Source of the DNA: Atrina japonica
Lineage: Eukaryota; Mollusca; Bivalvia; Pterioida; Pinnidae
Assembly: GCA_030159075.1 (NCBI GenBank)
Contig: BROG01000450.1
Location: 1 to 64,000, forward strand
Direction: 5' to 3'
Length of the DNA: 64,000 nt
In this document: positions 9,601 to 18,572 of the stretch, in pieces
How positions within the stretch are numbered: the first letter of the stretch is position 1
Layout: the number at the start of each line of letters is the position of its first letter
Position numbers and translations under genes: made by a program
Notes under the pieces: generated by a model
The model's input: the letters and a program-made list of their open reading frames with translations, nothing else
What the model was told of the DNA's origin: nothing
Databases searched by the model: none

Positions 9601-9780
9601 ATCAATTCCTCTTTAACGTAAGGCCCTATAATTAATTCATCTTTATCACGTATTTTTTTTTTCTATTTTCTTTTCCCCAACACTTTGAAAAATCTAAGAA
9701 ATTTTTATTTATTAAATCGTCAATATTTGTTGTTGTCTTTTTGACCAATCACACCCTCTATCTTCTGACAGTTTTTCCAT
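9601..9780 (-). pseudogene. Element A: 5' end of the gene split by element B
   Basis: An ATG at 9,780 opens a frame (MEKLSEDRGCDW...) that, with two apparent frameshifts near 9,716 and 9,660, reaches the element B junction at 9,601. It then continues in frame on the other side of element B at 1,669 once one CTCT copy is removed. The N-terminal 130 or so residues do not resemble a polymerase and are not recognised. Upstream, CTTTAAGTCATT at 9,812 and a TATATATAG stretch match the promoter-like motif of element C genes. Confidence 0.5.
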
Positions 9781-10011
9781 AATAAGTCTTTTTTATATAT
9801 AGATATTTTTTCTTTAAGTCATTTTCAAAAATTTAAGCTATAGTATCACACACCATAAAATTAATATCAACAACGATATTAATTTTCTTAAATTTTTTTT
9901 ATAAATTTCTTTTTTATATTTTCCGTGTAGCACGACTCCTGTTGTATGAAAGATCATCAATCGTATTAAAACATTTATAAAATTCTATTACTCCAACTGT
10001 CTTTATCATTT
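9781..10011. other. AT-rich intergenic stretch of element A
   Basis: This is very AT-rich with no gene. It contains the promoter-like motif at 9,812-9,823 and a short inverted repeat (TTAATATCAACAACGATATTAA, about 9,861). Confidence 0.4.
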
Positions 10012-10239
10012 TTAGCGTAATCTAATATCCAACAAAATTCTAGAAAGATAAAAGAAAATGTTCCCAAATAATCTAATCTTATTCTTATTAAAATAATCCA
10101 AAATCCAATCGATAATAGTAGAAACCGTATATTTCCGAACAATGGGGGTCATTAGATCTAATAAAATAATAGGATGAACAGTATCAAGAAGGAGAATCAC
10201 CAGCTCTTCTTTAAAAAACTCTTTTTCTCTATATTTCAT
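10012..10239 (-). CDS. Hypothetical 75-aa protein of element A
   Basis: An ATG-started frame of 75 codons encodes a leucine/isoleucine-rich, basic protein (MKYREKEFFKEELVILLLD at the start, LLDIRLR at the end). It lies on the same strand as the other element A genes, behind a GAGGGCGAAGCCCTC palindrome at about 10,257. I do not recognise it. The length and the AT-rich setting make a chance frame possible. Confidence 0.3.
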   Translation of the reverse strand: MKYREKEFFKEELVILLLDTVHPIILLDLMTPIVRKYTVSTIIDWILDYFNKNKIRLFGNIFFYLSRILLDIRLR

Positions 10240-10718
10240 ATAAAAACACGATAATAGAGGGCGAAGCCCTCATATATGTAGAGAAGCTCACATTTTTTAT
10301 TCCTACTACATCCGGGGACCCGTACTACTAATGGTAAAAATTTTGCTCACATCGGGAATTTGCGCGCGACATAAACAAAATGTCGGAAATGCAAAGTCAT
10401 TACTTAAAAGCGCATTGCAAACGAAGTAATAAACTACCACACTAAGAAACGTTTTGTAGACCGAGACTAGGCCTAAACGACTAGGGTTGTACATCGAACC
10501 CGATCACGAAGCGCCTCCATTAATTCTGGTAATGTGAACTGCACGAAATGATGGATACGCTAGGATAGAGAAAAATATATAGCATAAAAACATGTTTGTG
10601 CATTTTATTCATGACTAATAAATACCACAGATTCTATTGAAGTTTTAACACACAATATTTTATTTAAAACAATGAGTGAATGACCGGGACATTTACGTGA
10701 TAAAAACACTGAATATTA

Positions 10719-10784
10719 ATCCCTTTGGTGATTTTGTCGTGTTGCCCCGTGCAGGGGGCAACACGACGGAATCCCAAAGGGATT
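10719..10784. repeat. Long hairpin, 11-bp outer and 12-bp inner stems
   Basis: AATCCCTTTGG (10,719-10,729) pairs with CCAAAGGGATT (10,774-10,784). Inside it TCGTGTTGCCCC (10,737-10,748) pairs with GGGGCAACACGA (10,755-10,766) around a 6-base loop. It lies between leftward ORFs of element A and could be a transcription end or a telomere remnant. Confidence 0.85.
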
Positions 10785-10831
10785 AACTGAAGATGAATGC
10801 CTTCGCCCTCTCCATAGGTTTACCTATGTAT

Positions 10832-11213
10832 TATTTATATATCACTATATAACCTTGTAGTATAAAAATCGCCATTTTCAGAAATAGTAACATGTCTTCT
10901 AACGTACTCCATATAATCCGTATATGTTTGATCATTACCTTTATAGACCTCTTGCCAATCAATTTCCGATATATCCCCTCCTAATCTCTCCATTTCTACC
11001 CAATCTACTTTTTCATCCCAAGGAAACGAATTATAAATGTAATTATCATCTTCGTGGAATACTTCCCAAGAGACTACGTTCGAGAGATACCACCCAATCT
11101 CTATCTTCGTCCAATTTTTCACACGGCCATTTATGGTTGTAGATGCACCATACGTCTTTTTTTGGAAGGTCCAATTCTTTTATTTTGGAAATAGGTAAGT
11201 TCGAAAAATTCAT
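10832..11213 (-). pseudogene. Unidentified acidic, tryptophan-rich protein of element A, one frameshift
   Basis: Two overlapping frames join at about 11,065. The upstream one (ATG at 11,213 likely) ends in ...CEKLDEDRDWVVSL, and the downstream one continues ...VSWEVFHEDDN to ...FYTTRLYSDI at 10,835. Together they give a protein of about 125 residues rich in W, D, E and Y, with no domain I can name. An AT-rich leader with CTTTAAATCATTTT (about 11,297) lies upstream, resembling the motif before other genes here. A single base change would account for the break. Confidence 0.45.
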
Positions 11214-11239
11214 GTGGAAGAAACTTCCATGAATCAATC

Positions 11240-12596
11240 ATATTCCCTTTTTTAAATTCTCCATATAAATATTTTTTCTTATATAAAATATTTTTTCTTT
11301 AAATCATTTTTTAAAATCTATAACAACCTTGTTGTGGTTGAGACTCTATAGATACCAAGGGGATTTCCCATTTTAGGGAATTTCCGTTTTTTACAAAATT
11401 CCTGGAAATTACGTAAAAGGGAAATTCCCGGAATTTCAGCCAAAGTGTTATACATATACTACTGATAAGACATCTATACATGTAGATTTCCACAGTATTT
11501 AATATCATGCAAATGAAAGGTCTTTAATATGGAGTGTAAGTTAAAAATATTATTGGAAAAAAAAATTTTCGCTTGACATAATTTTAAAAAAAAAGCTATT
11601 TCGCTCGCCGCCCCTTTGTTTTTGTCATGAAAATCCGAAGAACAATATTTTTTTTTTTGGTGTGGCCTAATATATAATTGCATGTATACTTTATAAAAAA
11701 TATTGTACAACCGTTATACAAAGCATACCTCACCAGAGCCAAGACTGAAGATTTAAAGTTCAATGGGGTGCAAGGCTAGGATAGATTCGCCGAGCGGAGG
11801 GAGCTGCAAAAATTTAGGGATTTTTTTAATTAATTTTCCGATTTTTTATAGAAAAATTAAAAGTTTTTCACTTATTTCGTCAACTTTAGGGGCACATTCT
11901 CGCTGCGCTTCCGCTTGAACCCCTCTCTGGACATAGTTCTAAGTGTTGCATCTTTTGGGAAAAGTTTTTAAATTTGGAAGCTCGTAGAAGCATTATCTGC
12001 ACCCAGACGCAAAAATATTGAATTATGACCTTTTTATCCTTAAAAGACATTTCATTGATAGACTGATTTAGCCTGAAATCGTAGTTGAATTCAGCGACGG
12101 CTAGGGGGTTCGGGAATATACCCCAAGACACATTAGGGAATTATCAAATTCCGAACCCCAGTGATGTATTCTCTAGCTTCCAGACACACAATCACCGTTT
12201 TCCCCGTGGCCCAGACCATGCTTCCAAGAAATGTTCAAGCTTAAAAGCCCAGAGCTTTAAAATATCACATTGCGACTCGTTTTTTCGTTTAAATGTAAGA
12301 TTAGACTGACTAATCATTTACCCAAAATAAATTGCATTCCAGCATATACAAATCTTTCAAGAGCAATGATTGAAGGGGTTCAGAATTTTTTTATTTTAAA
12401 AGCTCTGTGAAGTCTTTTTTCTGGATTCTATACACTAAACCCATCATTGATTTAATTTCATGTTTTTGCAAGAAATGTGAAATAAAAAACGATGAAAAAA
12501 ATAATAAAAAGATACAAAAGCTAAACGCAATGTTTGACGCAGTCGATGCCGGAAAAGCAACACCTACACATCACGGCGAGAGAAAAACTGACAGAG
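11240..12596. other. Gene-free stretch between elements A and C
   Basis: No gene is visible. At 11,355-11,440 there are short inverted GGGAATTTCC/GGAAATTCCC runs. From about 11,740 to 12,310 lies a dispersed repeat, listed separately. The remaining 290 bases up to the Polinton target site show nothing recognisable. Confidence 0.5.
11740..12310 (+). repeat. Dispersed repeat family member
   Basis: The 3' part (about 12,017-12,300) matches 27,842-28,050 in the same orientation: TTGAATTATGACC, TCTAGCTTCCAGAC, ATCACCGTTTTCCCC-like and CACATTGCGACTC blocks. The 5' part, with TGCACCCAGACGCAAAAAT, recurs in inverted orientation near 60,860. It is non-coding and of unknown class. Confidence 0.65.
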
Positions 12597-12602
12597 AATG
12601 TT
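12597..12602 (+). repeat. Left 6-bp target-site duplication AATGTT
   Basis: AATGTT directly precedes the left terminal repeat of element C and recurs directly after the right repeat at 26,320-26,325. A 6-bp duplication is the hallmark of Polinton integration. Confidence 0.9.
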
Positions 12603-12825
12603 TGTGTGTGGTGTTATGGGGCTTCTGGCTCACTTTCAATTCCATGGGTCGAATCGTACCACTAAACTTCCCATGCCCCAGGTTGAAATCGTACCTCGGA
12701 ACTCATCGACTTCCGATGAACACGAAATGCTAAAAATAGTGTTTCTCCGCCAGAGCGCGACGAGTTTTGTTCGAACGGGTGAGAGATGGTTATTTAACAG
12801 TTTAAATAGAAAAAATGAAAATGAC
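12603..12825 (+). repeat. Element C left terminal inverted repeat (223 bp)
   Basis: It appears identical to the complement of 26,097-26,319. The inner edge ends in GAAAATGAC, which in the right copy continues as TTAAAG to complete the promoter-like motif. The left copy is cut at this point by the inversion breakpoint. Confidence 0.92.
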
Positions 12826-13830
12826 CGCGTCCGATCTTAAATACAAATCGTGATAATCTCCCATATCCTTACATCCGTAGTGACCCCAAACGGTTTGAGC
12901 GTGATCGTACTCTTTTTGAGAAATGTGAGTATCCGATAACGTACTGTAAAAAGCTTCCTTCGGTGGTAAGGTTGTTTCATTAAACCTGTCGAAAGAATTC
13001 ATATATTCGTAGGTATAGTCCCCTTTTCTCGTTAAAAGCGAGGGATCCTCGAATATAGATTTCGTGATGGGGTAATCGTTTAGATTTTTAGCTAACGTCT
13101 CCAGACCGCACGACAAGAATTGGAAACTGTCGATAAATCTCAAGGATCCAACAGAGAAACTGATAAACTTTTCGTGATTCATCGGAATGCAATTGACTGG
13201 TTCTTCCACTTCCATTTCCGATAATATTCAAAATGGGAATCGTAACCGCGAAGATTATGAAAGATGACGGGTATGTGTTTTGCCATTCTCAATAATCTAT
13301 TACACTTATTATGAGCCGCACCTCGAAATTTACCAGAAATGTGGCAATGATCTCTGACTTTGATGAGATCGAATTTCTCGTCCTTGATTTCTTCCATGAT
13401 TTCGTCGATCTCAGTTTTTATGGCATCGTGACGATTTAAAAATTTCCTTCTCTGAATCCATAAAGAAAACCACTTGCGGACATCCCCCGAAAATTCATCT
13501 CCGCAAATCCAACATCGCTTAGACTCCTCAAAGTTTTTCTTGTCCTCGTCGGTCATACAGAGCTCTTTTTTCTTAGAACAAATGTCGTTAATCTTTTGTT
13601 TTTCTCGCTGTAAACTTTCTAGAAGATGTTTCACGACATTCCCCCCCCCGCGATAGAGTTGAGGCTCTTCGATCTTATCGATACCCTTCTCCGTTCTCCA
13701 AACGACTACATAACAGTGTCCCGAAGGTTGATGGCGCGTCGTTTTATCGCCGGCCTCTTCATTGATGGGCGAAATAATACACTCGAAATCCGCATAGATC
13801 GTGGCATGCACGGGCTGCTTATTAACCGAC
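12826..13830 (-). pseudogene. Element C DNA polymerase B, exonuclease part, inverted
   Basis: Reading leftwards from about 13,830 are exonuclease I (IYADFEC), a zinc-binding insertion with CWICGDEF and VRDHCHISGKFRGAAHNKCN that resembles the endonuclease VII/HNH family, exonuclease II (HNLRGYDSHF, about 13,245) and the region up to GDYHDLYLRSDA at 12,830, where the sequence runs into the left terminal repeat. One frameshift lies near 13,225. The direct continuation (DVFEEFRNISLKHY) is found on the opposite strand at 13,834, so this block of about 1 kb has been flipped relative to the palm domain. The part N-terminal to exonuclease I is missing. The gene cannot make a whole enzyme in this state. 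Confidence 0.9.
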
Positions 13831-15315
13831 GTGTTTGAAGAGTTTCGCAACATTTCTTTAAAACACTACGCATTAGATCCGTGTCATTATTACACTGCTC
13901 CCGGTTTGGCTTGGGTTGCGGCGTTGCTCACCTCCAAAGTTGAATTAGAGTTGCTCACCGATTACGACATGCATTTATTTATCGAAAAGGGGATCAGAGG
14001 TGGGATCACGTACGTTCCGCAACGTTATTCTAAAGCGAACAACACATATTTGGAAGATTATGATCCCGATATACCCTCCAAGTACATCATGTATTTAGAT
14101 AGTGAAGCTATGAATCATCCCTTACCCTGTAGAAACTTTGAATGGATCGATGAAGTGCCAGATCCATGTTATCCACCAGAAGGAAAGGGTTACATACTCG
14201 AAGTCGATCTAGAGTATCCGAAAGAATTACACGACGAGCACAACAATTATCCACTAGCTCCGGAAACGTTAAAGGTATATGTGGACGATCTTTCCGATTA
14301 TCAGAAAACGCTGATGAAAGAGTACGGGATGCGCGACACGGGCCCCAAAAAGCTCGTACCCAATCTACGAGATAAAAAGGAATACGTCGTGCACTACGAA
14401 ACGTTAAAACTCTATCTCGAGTTGGGATTAAAATTAACCAAAGTTCATAGAATTTTACGCTTTGACGAAGAGCCGTGGCTTTCGAGTTACATCGATAAAA
14501 ACACTCGATTTCGTCAACGGGCCAAAAACGATTTCGAAAAGGATTTCTTTAAATTCATGAACAATGCCGTGTTTGGGAAGACCATGGAGAATAAACGGAA
14601 CAGAACCGAGTTAAAAATAGTGGGGGCGAATGACAAAGATAGAAAACTTCAAAAGATGGCCGCTTCGCCCTCCTACGACGGGTTGACCAAAATTAACAAC
14701 AACATGGTATTCGTCCATTTTAAAACGACTCGCGTTAAATTAGACAAACCCATTTACTGCGGCATGGCTATCTTGGATTTATCGAAAAGACACATGTATA
14801 ATTGGTATTATAATCATCTAAAAGCGAAATACGGAGACAAATGTAATTTACTTTATACGGATACGGACTCTCTGTTAGTCGAAATTCAAACGGACGACGT
14901 CTATCAGGACATGCTCAAAGATCAAGACGAATATGATTTTTCCAATTACGAGGTCTTCCACGGAAACAAAGATAAAAATAAAAAGGTGATCGGTAAATTT
15001 AAAGACGAATGCGGAGGGAAACTCATCAAGGAATTCGTCGGATTAAGACCTAAAATGTACGCCACGTTAATGAGAGACGATAGCGTTTCCAAACGAGCGA
15101 AAGGCGTGAAACGATGCGTCTTGAAAAACAAGATAGACTTTAACGATTATAAGGAGGCTCTCTTTCACGATGCCAGGATATCGCGCCAGATGCACACTCT
15201 ACGTTCGTTTAACCAAATCATTTACGGGATCAAACAAGATAAGACGGCGTTAGATCCCCTGGATACGAAAGTCCACATTCGGGAAGATCGCATTCACACG
15301 TATGCATTGAAATAA
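13831..15315 (+). pseudogene. Element C DNA polymerase B, palm and thumb part
   Basis: A frame of about 490 codons holds the catalytic half of a B-family, protein-primed-type polymerase. Motif A is EVDLEYP with NNYPLAPE downstream (about 14,205), motif B is KFMNNAVFGKTMEN (about 14,560) and motif C is LLYTDTDSLLVEI (about 14,855), with the KxY-like GLRPKMYA at about 15,050. All catalytic aspartates are present, and the frame is open to the TAA at 15,315. The 5' side lacks a start codon because the exonuclease half was inverted away. A coding gap of 28 bp separates it from the convergent integrase gene at 15,344. Confidence 0.92.
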
Positions 15316-15343
15316 ACAATTTATTATCTACACAGATAATAAA

Positions 15344-16216
15344 TTAATCCACCACCATCAACTCTTCTCCTCGAACGAAATTTCTTTGAGGAGCGGGTTC
15401 TTTTAGGTAATAGACGTCGATGCCCTGCATTCTAAACTGACGATCGACGTCGTATTTGTCCACGCTCCAAATGGGATCGGTCGCCCTGCGTTTTCCGCCT
15501 TCCAACTCGCCAGGTTGATAGAGATATCTAACTTTATTAAACGAGCTCACCGGCGATCGAACTTCGGTGGAAGGCTTTATCGCTTCGGGAGGTTCGGTCT
15601 CGTCGTTGATCGCTTTCACGACGTCCGGCAACCGTGTCACCCATTCTCTGTTTCTGTCGTTAGATTTCATCTCTTGATCGTATTGATAGCTAAACAGCCG
15701 TTCTCCCAACGTTTTATTAAATCGTTCGACGATGGCTTGGTCGCGATGAACGTCGACTCTTCCCCTTCTTATTCTCGCGTCGTGTCGGGGCATGAGTTTG
15801 GAGACGGCACCCATGAATTCGCGACCTGGATCGACTTGCAATAATTTCGGAAACGCTAAACGTCTTTTGTAATTTTTTTCGAAAGCGTCGGCCACTTCTT
15901 TACTGTCTTTGGTCGTTAAAGGTTCCGCTTCTTTGTACCGAGTGCCCACGTCTACCACCGTTAACGCGTATTTGTACGTTTTCCCACCCACCTTATCGTG
16001 CGGTAAAAACAATAGATCTACCTGGTGAATGTCGTTTTCTTTCACGTGTTCGAATTGGGGTCGCACGATTTTCTTGGGGGCGGATAGATAGATTTGCCAC
16101 ACGTCTTGTTTTTTCAAGAAATCGACCGCTTCCTTTTCGCCGACGTTAGCCGCTTTGGCCAATTTCTCGATGGCCGCCTTTCCTTTCCAATAGTGTTTGT
16201 AATAGATCTCTTCCAT
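15344..16216 (-). CDS. Polinton integrase (retroviral-type DDE)
   Basis: An intact 290-aa protein starts at the ATG at 16,216. The catalytic triad is visible as D67 (HQVDLLFLP), D129 (QVDPGREF) and E164 (IVERFNKTL), which gives a DD(34)E spacing by my count. The N-terminal region has a histidine-rich helix, and the C-terminus (from about residue 225) looks like the SH3/chromo-type DNA-binding tail. The enzyme inserts the linear genome into host DNA and makes the 6-bp duplications seen at both ends of this element. It is one of the few undamaged genes here. It lies tail to tail with the polymerase and head to tail with the small membrane-protein genes upstream. Confidence 0.93.
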   Translation of the reverse strand: MEEIYYKHYWKGKAAIEKLAKAANVGEKEAVDFLKKQDVWQIYLSAPKKIVRPQFEHVKENDIHQVDLLFLPHDKVGGKTYKYALTVVDVGTRYKEAEPLTTKDSKEVADAFEKNYKRRLAFPKLLQVDPGREFMGAVSKLMPRHDARIRRGRVDVHRDQAIVERFNKTLGERLFSYQYDQEMKSNDRNREWVTRLPDVVKAINDETEPPEAIKPSTEVRSPVSSFNKVRYLYQPGELEGGKRRATDPIWSVDKYDVDRQFRMQGIDVYYLKEPAPQRNFVRGEELMVVD

Positions 16217-16222
16217 TTTACT

Positions 16223-16619
16223 TTATGCGACATATTTTTTTACGCCATAGAACACTAATCCCGTTCCGATCAACACGAAGAGGATTTCTTTATATTTTTG
16301 CTCTTCGGAGGGTTGATAAAAATCGCTCAATGTCGGTTCGGGAGACATCTCCTCTTCTCCCATCATCTGCGAGTAGAGAGACATGGCGGCGTCCACTTCT
16401 TTATAGGTGTATAATGCGTGTCCTTCTTTTTTCAATCTCTCGTTTAAAGTCTAATCGTTTCGTGCGTTTGTGATTCCATTCGTCTCTGGCCTTGGTCAGT
16501 TTTTCCATCGCTTCGTCGTGTCTTTTTTGCTCGTCGTGATTCGAAAATAAAAATTGCGATCCAGAAAACGCCAAGGCATTGACCAATGCACCACCCACCA
16601 TCATCGCTATCGTTGCCAT
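16223..16619 (-). pseudogene. Conserved small Polinton membrane protein, one frameshift
   Basis: The first frame (ATG at 16,619, MATIAMMVGGALVNALAFSG) has an N-terminal hydrophobic glycine/alanine segment followed by a charged helix. At about 16,445 the reading frame must move by +1 (at TTTAAACG) to continue as ...TLSDFYQPSEEQK and a C-terminal membrane segment (ILFVLIGTGLVFYGVKKYVA). The combined protein would be about 131 residues. This layout, two membrane anchors around a helix, is typical of a protein found in many animal Polintons, possibly a virion component. A leader CTCTATTAAA directly precedes the ATG. A single-base insertion or a programmed shift are both possible. Confidence 0.7.
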
Positions 16620-16632
16620 TTTAATAGAGGTT

Positions 16633-16800
16633 TTATTTTATTTCATGATATCGGCGGGAATGATCCCCTTTTTGACCATCTAAATCCATCTTAGGTACAG
16701 GCATCTTTAAAAATTTCTTGGAGAGTTGCGCGTATCCGATGGCAATTCCCGTATTGACGGCTGCGTGATACGCGGTGTTGACCAAATCTTTTTCACTCAT
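16633..16800 (-). pseudogene. Small conserved Polinton protein (MSEKDLVNTAYHAAVN type), internally deleted
   Basis: The ATG at 16,800 opens a 55-codon frame beginning MSEKDLVNTAYHAAVNTGIA. Near the end the frame is off by one: the adjacent frame ends with VKKGIIPADIMK, the C-terminus expected for this family. Family members are usually longer, so a piece of the middle has been lost together with the frame. Function is unknown, probably virion-associated. A partial second copy of its first codons lies at 17,012 because of a local tandem duplication. Confidence 0.55.
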
Positions 16801-17245
16801 TCTTTTTTTAATAAGAGAGAAAATTATTTATAACATTTCATGGGCGTTGGGTTTTGGAATTACTTTGGGTTCTGTTTTTATGTAGACCAGAAATCCACCC
16901 GCTAGCCATTTCCAGCTATCGTTGCTAATAGCATTGCCATCGTTGCTATTACCATTGCTATTACCAATGCTATATTGACGGCGGTGTTGACCAAATCTTT
17001 TTCTTCACTCATTCTTTTTTTAATAAGAGAGAAAATTATTTTAAAACATTTCATGGGCGTTGGGTTTTGGTGGAATGGGTTGAATTACTTGGGGTTCTGG
17101 TGGAATTACTGGGGCTGGAATTACTTTTGGTTCTGGTTTTATGTAGACCAGAAATCCAACAACCGCGAGTCCGCCCGCTAGCCATTTCCAGCTATCGTTG
17201 TTAATAGCATTGCTATCATTGCTATTAGCATTGCTATTCCATCTC
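16766..17245. repeat. ~210-bp tandem duplication inside element C
   Basis: The block running from the start of the MSEKDL gene through the end of the KNPKRQEAGKKG gene is present twice (about 16,766-16,975 and 16,976-17,245). The two copies differ by small deletions in the proline-rich part and in the membrane segment. Confidence 0.75.
16902..17012 (-). CDS. 36-aa hydrophobic ORF created by the duplication
   Basis: The ATG at 17,012 has its own TCTCTTATTAAAAAAAG leader. It starts with the first residues of the MSEKDL family and then reads the asparagine/serine repeat of the neighbouring gene in another frame, giving a strongly hydrophobic stretch (ALVIAMVIATMAMLLATIAG). It may be a chance product of the duplication. 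Nothing shows that it is made. Confidence 0.3.
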   Translation of the reverse strand: MSEEKDLVNTAVNIALVIAMVIATMAMLLATIAGNG

Positions 17246-17331
17246 CGTTTGGCTCCCTTCTTCCCCGCTTCCTGACGTTTTGGATTCTTCTTCTTTATTT
17301 CCATCTTCCCTATTAATTCCTCCGGATTCAT
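17041..17331 (-). CDS. Small Polinton protein with basic motif, membrane segment and proline tail
   Basis: An intact 96-aa frame starts at ATG 17,331. It has a basic KKKNPKRQEAGKKGAKRRW segment (residues 13-31), an Asn/Ser-rich linker, one membrane segment (WLAGGLAVVGFLVYI) and a proline-rich C-terminus ending PNAHEMF. The basic segment is common to a family of short Polinton proteins and suggests nucleic-acid contact. A degenerate second copy, lacking the start, lies at 16,822-16,975. Role unknown. Confidence 0.55.
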   Translation of the reverse strand: MNPEELIGKMEIKKKNPKRQEAGKKGAKRRWNSNANSNDSNAINNDSWKWLAGGLAVVGFLVYIKPEPKVIPAPVIPPEPQVIQPIPPKPNAHEMF

Positions 17332-17775
17332 CTTGTTTTTCTATAACGTCAGATTTTTTAAATCTGACAATGTGACGGCAAGACGTGGCGGCTATACTGA
17401 GAGGTGCTAAATACGCACCGTATTTGTAATATAAACTACAACACACTTCGCCGATGGCTGCGTCCAAGGTCTTCGTTCAAATCCTCGATCAGTTTGGGTT
17501 CGTCTTTGATGTCGAAAAAATTATTTAAGTCCTTGCGAATACAGACAGATGACAGAATTTGCTATCGATTTGGCCATGCGCATGTTGAGTCGAGCGTGTA
17601 ACAGACGACTCAAGGTTTCGACCTCCTTGTCGTTCATCTTTTCCAATTCGGAAGGCGTCACGTCTTTTCCTAGAAAATGACGCGCACGTCCGGAACCGAC
17701 GATGGCCGATAATCTGTCTTTGGGAGATATATCTTTGCCGGGTATATCGTTCGCTAATACATCGTCTACATTCAT
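17234..17775 (-). pseudogene. Conserved Polinton protein (MNVDDVL...GRARHFLG type), two frameshifts
   Basis: The ATG at 17,775, behind a TCTCTATTAAAAAAAC leader, opens a helical domain (SAIVGSGRARHFLGKDVTPS, SRLLHARLNMRMAKS). The frame breaks at 17,521-17,525, resumes as FFDIKDEPKLIEDLNED, breaks again near 17,466 and ends as CCSLYYKYGAYLAPLSIAA plus an acidic tail. All pieces match one family seen in many animal Polintons, with a hydrophobic segment near the C-terminus. It overlaps the next gene by about 100 bp. Function unknown. Confidence 0.6.
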
Positions 17776-17801
17776 GTTTTTTTAATAGAGATACATTTTT
17801 T

Positions 17802-17954
17802 TTATAAAGACTGCAACATTCTTCTTAGCCATTTTTCCGTTAGACGATAACGTTCTAAGCGTAAAATATAGAATATCACGGCTAATATTACCAAAATCCA
17901 TAAAACGATAAACGACAGCAACACGATCACTACTATCGCGGTAAAACGTTTCAT
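17802..17954 (-). CDS. 50-aa single-pass membrane protein
   Basis: The ATG at 17,954 is preceded by an AAAATAAAAAT leader. The protein is one long hydrophobic helix (residues 6-32, IVVIVLLSFIVLWILVILA core) followed by a basic tail (RLERYRLTEKWLRR). Its frame is intact, and it sits with tight spacing in the leftward gene cluster of element C. Such short membrane proteins occur in Polintons and adenovirus-like viruses, but I cannot name the family. Confidence 0.5.
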   Translation of the reverse strand: MKRFTAIVVIVLLSFIVLWILVILAVIFYILRLERYRLTEKWLRRMLQSL

Positions 17955-17978
17955 ATTTTTATTTTAAACAATCTATAG

Positions 17979-18545
17979 TTATCGCGAAGTGGATTTGTTT
18001 ACGAGGTCTTGGAGTTGCTTGCGTAAATCCTCCGTCTCTTTGTCCGCCTCCTGTTTTTGGACCTTGTGGGTAGAATAGAGTTTGTCTTTCATCTCGCGAT
18101 ACTTGGTCAACTCGTGGGATACGGTGGCAAATTCTTCGTACGAGATCTTCCCGTCCTCGAGCGCTCGACTCACCAGATCCGATATCGAATTAAGTTTACT
18201 CTCCGCGAGTTTGATCTTGAGGTGTTTTTCCGATTTTCTCAGCAGTAATCGTCTTATCCCTTTCATGGCCAACCCCATCAAACCTATGGTCAAGGCTATA
18301 ATTTGGAGAGGTAATCCCACGATGGGAACGAGAAATCCAAGTCCGCCGACGACGATGCCTCCCGAGATGAGAGCCGCGTCGATGCCGTCTGCGGTGTTCA
18401 CCGTTCGTTTATACTTTTTATGGATGCTCTTCCGCGTTTCTATCTCTCGACGAAACGTCTGTTCGATCTCGCCAATTCGTTTTAAACGATATTGTTGCGC
18501 ATCGCTTTCTATTGGTTCTAATGGTGGATATACGTTTTTACTCAT
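17979..18545 (-). CDS. Conserved Polinton protein with paired membrane segments and coiled coil
   Basis: An intact 188-aa protein starts at ATG 18,545. Residues 1-12 (MSKNVYPPLEPI) carry the conserved YPPL start, residues 20-50 form a basic helix, 57-95 form a glycine-rich pair of membrane segments (GGIVVGGLGFLVPIVGLPLQ), and residues 100-185 are a long charged coiled coil (KLNSISDLVSRALEDGKIS). Proteins with exactly this layout are a recurrent component of animal Polintons, though their role is not established. A membrane-bending or internal virion role is a guess. Confidence 0.7.
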   Translation of the reverse strand: MSKNVYPPLEPIESDAQQYRLKRIGEIEQTFRREIETRKSIHKKYKRTVNTADGIDAALISGGIVVGGLGFLVPIVGLPLQIIALTIGLMGLAMKGIRRLLLRKSEKHLKIKLAESKLNSISDLVSRALEDGKISYEEFATVSHELTKYREMKDKLYSTHKVQKQEADKETEDLRKQLQDLVNKSTSR

Positions 18546-18572
18546 CTCTTTTTTATTATACGCGAAAAATTT

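Noticed and set aside
12407..12840. Rightward ORFs across the left Polinton repeat (LLAHFQFHGSNRTTKLPM)
   Set aside because: The same translation occurs in the right terminal repeat; it reflects repeat identity and not a gene, and it crosses the insertion junction.
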